From: Symbiodinium natans
Lineage: Eukaryota > Sar > Dinophyceae > Suessiales > Symbiodiniaceae
Direction of reading: 5' to 3'
Assembly: GCA_905221605.1 (NCBI GenBank)
Contig: CAJNDS010002502.1
Location: 1-64,000 of the forward strand
Length of the DNA: 64,000 nucleotides
Under the pieces are notes generated by a model, which did no database searches, had not been told where the DNA came from, and was given only the letters and a program-made list of their open reading frames with translations. Below are positions 58,500-64,000 of this stretch, in pieces (the first letter of the stretch is position 1; every line of letters starts with the position of its first letter). The position numbers and the translations under genes were made by a program.

Positions 58500-58509
58500 C
58501 TCGGTTTTC

Positions 58510-58725
58510 CATGGGTTTCCCTGCTACCCCCCTCTATACTGGCCCTCCTAGGTTTCCCCCTGTAAATAAACCTTAAACCCCTAAACCCCTAAACCCCTAA
58601 ACCCCTAAACCCCTAAACCCCGAAACCCCTAAACCCCCAAACCCCTAAACCCCTAAACCCCTAAACCCTAAGTAGGCTTAACTATCTCGAAAAGCCTTTA
58701 TTATGGGGGGGGGGGGGGGGAATGA
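58510..58725. repeat. Hairpin-type repeat split by CCCCTAAA units
   Basis: ctacccccctctatactggccctcctagg ... taagtaggcttaactatctcg ... cctttattatggggggg: same ends as 51,727-51,975, but here the interruption is about ten CCCCTAA-type units in the opposite orientation. Confidence 0.5.
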
Positions 58726-59488
58726 AGCACCGCATAGAGATCTCGACACGGATCGGTAAACCCTGAGCTCTGAACCCTCAAACCCTAAACCCTTAACCCT
58801 AAACCAATCCTTCAAATCTAAACCCTGATCCCTAAAGCCTAAACCCAACCCTGTACGCCCTAAATCCTAAACGCTTAACCCTAAACCCTCACCCTAAACC
58901 CTAAACCCTAACCCTGAACCCTAGACCCTAAATCGCAACCCGAAGTCCTAATCTGAACCCAACCTTGAACCCGAATGGCCCAAATCCTCATCAGACCAAC
59001 CTCCACTCACAAGACCCTCAACAGACACCTCCACTTGAGGCCTGGAGGTTTCTCAAAATTAGGGTCCCCTTGGGTGGGGGGGGGGGGGTTAGGGCTTAGG
59101 GTTTAGGATTTAGGGGTTGGGGTTTAGGGCTTAGGGTTTGGGGTTTAGGGTTGGGGGAGGGTGTTATAGTACCTAAATCCTGAACCCTAAACCTTGTATA
59201 TGCATGTTTGAACAAGGGCCCTTGTATTTGGTGTATGCAAGAAAGGGACCACAAGGGTTTAGGGTGAAGTGGTTTAGGGCTTTGAGGAGGGAAGTATATA
59301 GGATCCCGTGATGAATCAGGTTCTCATGCAGTTTATACACCCTGAACCCGAAACCCTAAACCCTACCCTAAACCCTACGTAACCCTAAACCCTACACTCT
59401 AAACCCTAAACCCTAAGCCCTAAGCCCTAAACCCTAAACCCCAAACCCTAAACCCTAAACCCGAAACCCTAAACCCTAAGCCAGCAGC

Positions 59489-59560
59489 CTGTGTGAAGAT
59501 GCCGCCAGGGAGTTTGAAGGCGACTCCGTGAACAGCGCCATCGCAGGCGATAGCATTGAA
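59489..59560 (-). CDS. Candidate internal exon
   Basis: Exactly 24 codons: FNAIACDGAVHGVAFKLPGG then IFTQ. Acceptor ctaaatagag and GC donor CACAG|GCTGCTGG. Beta-type sequence unlike the helical islands. The plus strand is open too (SLCEDAAREFEGDSVNSAIA). Confidence 0.46.
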
Positions 59561-62500
59561 CTCTATTTAGGGTTCAGGGTTTAGGGTTCAGGGTTCAGGG
59601 TTGAGGGTTGAGGGTTTAGGGTTTAGGGTTTAGGGGTACATACCCTATGTAATCCCTTGAAGAGTCATTTCGGGCTTAGGGGTATGTCCCTAAGGGTCCA
59701 TGTACCCAAATATAGGATTTTATGATTTCGGGGTTTAGGCTTTAGGGTATACTTGGGCCTTCAAGGTGTTCAAGTGTCATAGCTGTACTGGCGCATGGCT
59801 ACAACGGCTAGGACATGAAAGGCGCTGGCTGCACCACTTGAGTTGGCACTCTCAATACTAAAGGTTTGGGGCTCAGGGTTGAGGCTTCAGGGCGTGTGCT
59901 TAGGGATGTTGAAGCGTAGACCCTCGGGGCTTCTGCTGTGTGAGAAGGGGATGAGGCTTCAACGTCCGGACCCATGATCTCTTCAGATTCCCATTGGTCT
60001 ACCTAGCTGCTGCCAAATGCTCAGGTGGTCGTCGGCAGACGTGTGGGGGTTTCCAATTGGGGTAGCTAGGGGTACCTTACTGGGGTCCTTAATGATAACT
60101 CTAGGAGAATCCTACTATTTGGGGGTCCATATTAGGGCTCCCTTATTTTCGTAAATCCCCGCTCCTTGTAACCCTAAACCCTAAACCCTAAAACCCCCAT
60201 GTGGTACAGGGCTGGTAGGGAAGTCTGGTCCGTTCACAGGGTTTAGGGTTTAGGGTTTAGGGTTTAGGGTTTAGGGTTTAGGGTTTAGGGTTTAGGGTGT
60301 AGGGTTTAGGGTGTATAGGGTTTAGGACCCCCAAAGGGAACCATGTCTTGGAGAAGTGACCATATCTAATCTTTCATTGAGTCCTGACATTGATGCCGCC
60401 TAGTTGCAGTTCCTGTTCTTTGAAACTTTGGGGGAAGACTAGGGGTACGCAGTCCATTGGTGGAAAAAACACCCATACAGTTAGGGCCTATTTGGAATGG
60501 CTACCAGGGGGGGGGGGGGGCGGGGCACTCTATACATATTTACCCAGGAAATATAAGATTATAAGGGTTTAGGGTTTAGGGTTTAGGGTTTAGGGTTTAG
60601 GGTTTAGGGATAGGGTTTAGGGTTTAGGGTAGGGGGGTTGAGGGCTTCGTACATCCTTACAGCCCCGAGTCTCCAAAATTAGGACCTCCAGGCTTCAGCC
60701 TAAGACACAGAACCCTAAGCCGTAGTGCCCTTATATACCAAAAGCGCTGAAGCTAATTAAGGGCTAAGGGTTTAGGGTTTAGGGTGAAGCATTCTACCCG
60801 CTACCCTAAATGTGATTGAGAAGAGAGCTGAAAAACTCGCAAAGCACGCCCTCCAAACTTTGAAGCCTTGAACCCTAAACCAGAACATCCTAAAGCCTAA
60901 ACCCTAAACCGTAAACCCTAAACCCTAAACCCACACTGCGCAAGACATATGCAGACCGAGCACCGTAGCACTGAACAGCAACACCCAAATCCGGAACCCT
61001 ACGCTCCACACTGCGGGTGGAGTTGTGGTTTAGGGTTTAGGGCTTAGGGCTTAGGGTTTATAGGGTTTAGGGTTTAGGGTTTAGGATGACAGTATGGGTA
61101 TTTTATAACTAGGGTTTTCCATGATTAAGGAAAAATGGACAGCTATCTCCATATCAAACCGAAACAACCCTAGAAAATGCAAAACTCTACACTTCCTTCC
61201 GTTCTCTTTAGGTGCGGCCTCTTTGGTTTGTGCAGGTACCATCCAGAGGCTGGGAACAGATGAAGAAACCACCACCCCCACCCTGAACCCTACGCACCCC
61301 AACCCCTAAACCCTAAACCGTGACACTAGACCCGAAACCCTAAACCCTAAACCCTGGAGTCCCCCCAGCCCACTACCCCACCGCAAGGTTTTGCGTCGCT
61401 CCAACGCTGGCGTCTGGTTGCCGCATCTGCATGCTTACTGGTGTGTATGGAACACGTGGCACCATGACCTTTCTCTAGACAGTCGACCCTCTCAACCCCA
61501 ATCCTAAACTCTAAAACTTTGGGTTTAGGGTTTAGGGTTTAGGGTTTAGGGTTTAGGGTTTAGGGTTTAGGGTTTAGGGTTTAGGGTTTAGGTTTTAGGG
61601 TTTAGGGTTTAGGGTTTAGGGTTTAGGGTTTAGGGATTAAGGTTTAGGGTTTAGGGTTTAGGGTTTAGGAAACCCTAAACCCTCAAACCATGAACCCTAA
61701 ACCCTCAAACCCTCAACCCTGAACCCTAAACTTAAACTTTTTTTTGGCTATTGGGACTAGAGGGCTCAGCTTTCAGACTCCGGCTGCGGGAGTTGGGACT
61801 TCAAGGTACTGAGCTGAGGATTTTCTGGGTTCAGGATGGTTTGGGGCTTAGGGTTTAGGGTTTAGGGTTTAGGGTTTAGGGTTTAGGGTTTAGGGTTTAG
61901 GGTTTAGGGTTTAGGGTTTAGGGTTTAGGGTTTAGGGTTTAGGATTCAGGGTTCCGGGCTTAGGACGTAGGAAAACATTCGGGCGGAGGGTTGGTATTGG
62001 GGGGGGGGGGGGGAGGGCTGGTCTATTTGAATTGACGTGCCCTTGTCATGTCTCGAATATACAGAATACTCCTTATAAGCAAAAGGGGCCCAGATTTTTG
62101 TGTAAGCCCTGAACCCTAAACACTAAACCCTAAACCCTGTACACCAAATCTGGTGGCTCACGTGTCAACTTCATCTCTCGGTGCATCTGCTGCTGACTAT
62201 CTGCACATCAGCATCGCTGCCTGACAAGCCGTTCTGGTATGTGGCGCCCTGTCCATGCGTTGATCGCACTCCACTGGCAAAGCCATCCGCTAAACCTTGG
62301 ACCCGAAACCCCGTAAAACCCTAAATCCCAACCCCTAAACCCTGAACCCCCTGAACCCCTTATATACCTAAATCCCCTGAACCCTATAAACCCCACTCTT
62401 GAGGGGGTACCAGGAGGGACTCCTCACGGGGACCCTTGACCTTCTTCTCCTATACAACCCCTATATCACCCCTTTTTATGTGTATATACCTGAGCCCTAA

Positions 62501-63379
62501 ACCCTAAACAATAAAACCCTAAAGCCCCTGAATAATCCCTAAGGTCCCTTGTACGGGTCCCTCGTTTAGTCCCTTGACACTTTGACTCAAACTTTGCGGA
62601 GGCCAAGGGAAAGGTTTAGGGTTTAGGGTTTAGGGTTTAGGGATTAAGGTTTGGGGTCCAGGGTTTAGGGTTTAGGGTTTAGGATTTAGGGTTTAGGGTT
62701 GTCAGCCTGTGGCCGTGAGTCCCCCCATTCGGTAGTGCTCGGTAGGGCTTGGGGGTGTAGAGGTAGGGCTTTTGGGTTTAGGGGTGTAGGTCTTTAGGGT
62801 GCAGGGGTTTAGGGCTTTAGGGTGTAGAGGTTTAGGGGTTTGGGTTTGGGGGTTATAGGGTATAGGGTCACTAGGGTCCGACCGAAGCGCTCTTACTCCT
62901 GAGGGACTCTCTAGGTCTCCAGTTCTTCCCCAGGCCCAAGAAGCCCTAAACCCGAAATCCAAAATCCGCCAGCCCTACACCTCTCCAAACAGCAAATCTT
63001 AGTTGTCCAGTACCTAGGGGTTTTAAAGGTTAACCTTTGGGAATATAAGGGGAATATATTAACCCAAAAAGGTTAAAGGTTACCTACTACTAAGAAATCC
63101 AGCGCCCATCCTGTGACAGAGTCTTCCATGCTACCTTCAAAAGTCAAGGGACTGAAGGAGGGACCCTTAAGAAACCCTTAAGCGCGCGCCCTAAACCCTT
63201 CAAAGACAAACCCCACGTCAACCCGACAGCCTAAACCCTACACCCAATCCGCCGTGCTTGCTACTTGGATTTCGGGTTAGGGTTTCGGGTTCAGGGTTTA
63301 GGGTACCCTGATCCCTCAACCCTCAACCCTCAACCCTCAACCCTAAACCCTAAACCCTAAACCCTAAACCCTTACAGAC
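59561..63379. other. Heptamer-rich host DNA without supported exons
   Basis: TTTAGGG arrays at 60,238-60,310, 61,518-61,680 and 61,848-61,945; a dispersed repeat at 60,090-60,170; a palindrome at 63,010-63,092 (ttaaaggttaacctttggg ... cccaaaaaggttaaaggtta). Islands at 61,381-61,480 and 62,155-62,290 are open on both strands and probably coding, but frame and strand could not be chosen. Confidence 0.4.
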
Positions 63380-63465
63380 CCTGGTTGGGGTGCGACATCC
63401 TGAGCCAGGGGGCCCTCTGATGCGATCGTGGCGCAACCGCCACTTGAACTCCTTATCCCGCCTGC
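63380..63465 (-). CDS. Candidate internal exon
   Basis: AGGIRSSSGGCATIASEGPL then AQDVAPQPG; acceptor ccgcaaag|G, donor CCAGG|GTCTGTAAG, a good GT donor. Confidence 0.4.
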
Positions 63466-63719
63466 CTTTGCGGACCCTAAACCCTAAACGCTAAACCTTA
63501 AACCCTAAACCCTAAACCCCCTAAACCCTAAGCCCTAAAGCGACTACGGTGTTTATTCAACCCTCAAACCCCATGCCAACAAAAATCCACAGTTCTCAAG
63601 AGGCTTGTAGGGCTTACAGCCCACAAACGGAAGACCCTAAACAGGAAACCCTAAACCCTAAAACCTATCGCTAAGGCGTTGCACTCCAATCCATGAGCCG
63701 TGGAGTTTGTTTAAGGGTT

Positions 63720-63967
63720 TGGGTTTAGGGTTGAGGGTTTAGGGTTTAGGGTTTGGGCTTTGGGGTTTGGGGTGTGGGGTTTGGGGTTTGGGGTTTAGGG
63801 TTTAGGGTTTAGGGTTCAGGGTTCAGGGTTCAGGGTTCAGGGTTCAGGGTTTAGGGTTTAGGGTTTAGGGTTTAGGGTTTAGGGTTTAGGGTTTAGGGTT
63901 TAGGGTTTAGGGTTTAGGGTTTAGGGTTTAGGGTTTAGGGTTTAGGGTTTAGGGTTTAGGGTTTAGG
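63720..63967 (+). repeat. TTTAGGG array near the window end
   Basis: GGTTTGG variants, then five TTCAGGG units (63,812-63,847), then about seventeen perfect TTTAGGG units. Unique sequence resumes at 63,968, so this is not a chromosome end. Confidence 0.93.
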
Positions 63968-64000
63968 GGTGCACTTCAGAGCTTTTCCTTAAGCCTGCCT

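Noticed and set aside
63720-64000. Heptamer array as a true chromosome end
   Set aside because: Unique sequence follows the array at 63,968, and dozens of arrays in both orientations lie internally. These are interstitial repeats.

Overview
The window joins two very different kinds of DNA. Bases 1 to about 16,900 are an AT-rich, gene-dense, intron-free block of viral genes. The rest, to 64,000, is eukaryotic host DNA packed with telomere-type heptamers (TTTAGGG or CCCTAAA) and short GC-rich exon-like islands. The heptamer, the GC-rich short exons, apparent GC-AG as well as GT-AG introns and the many small hairpin repeats best fit a dinoflagellate nuclear genome. This is inference; other TTTAGGG-telomere protists are not excluded.

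Viral block: this is the right-hand part of an integrated Polinton-like virus (PLV, Maverick-type element) whose left end lies outside the window. It carries an A32/FtsK-type packaging ATPase, a GIY-YIG endonuclease, a large fibre-like protein ending in an S74 intramolecular chaperone, a double jelly-roll-type major capsid protein, a small basic protein, a lipase-like protein, a penton-like minor capsid protein, several small virion or unknown proteins, a 1287-residue fusion of a divergent DNA polymerase with an SF1 helicase, and an rve (DDE) integrase at the right end. All frames are open, so the copy is recent or maintained. Convergent genes are separated by AT-rich hairpins and divergent genes share short AT-rich intergenic regions. 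No capsid protease is seen; it could lie to the left.

Host block: the element stops about 80 bp from what looks like the last exon of a host gene. From 19 kb on, heptamer arrays tend to alternate in orientation. Islands bounded by CCCTAAA on the left and TTTAGGG on the right often read as open, GC-rich exons, mostly on the minus strand, with usable splice signals at the heptamer borders. Intervals bounded the other way (TTTAGGG...CCCTAAA) often hold short MITE-like hairpins. The simplest reading is that many introns here begin and end in inverted telomere-like arrays. Multi-exon genes that can be pieced together are a CCCH zinc-finger gene (42.4-43.3 kb), a RING/IBR gene (37.2-38.6 kb), a two-exon gene (50.3-50.8 kb), and an intronless membrane-protein gene (52.3-54.0 kb). 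A triplet microsatellite, a minisatellite and several hairpin families fill the rest.

Exon boundaries in the host block were read by eye from frame, phase and splice dinucleotides and are provisional. No composition statistics or database searches were run.
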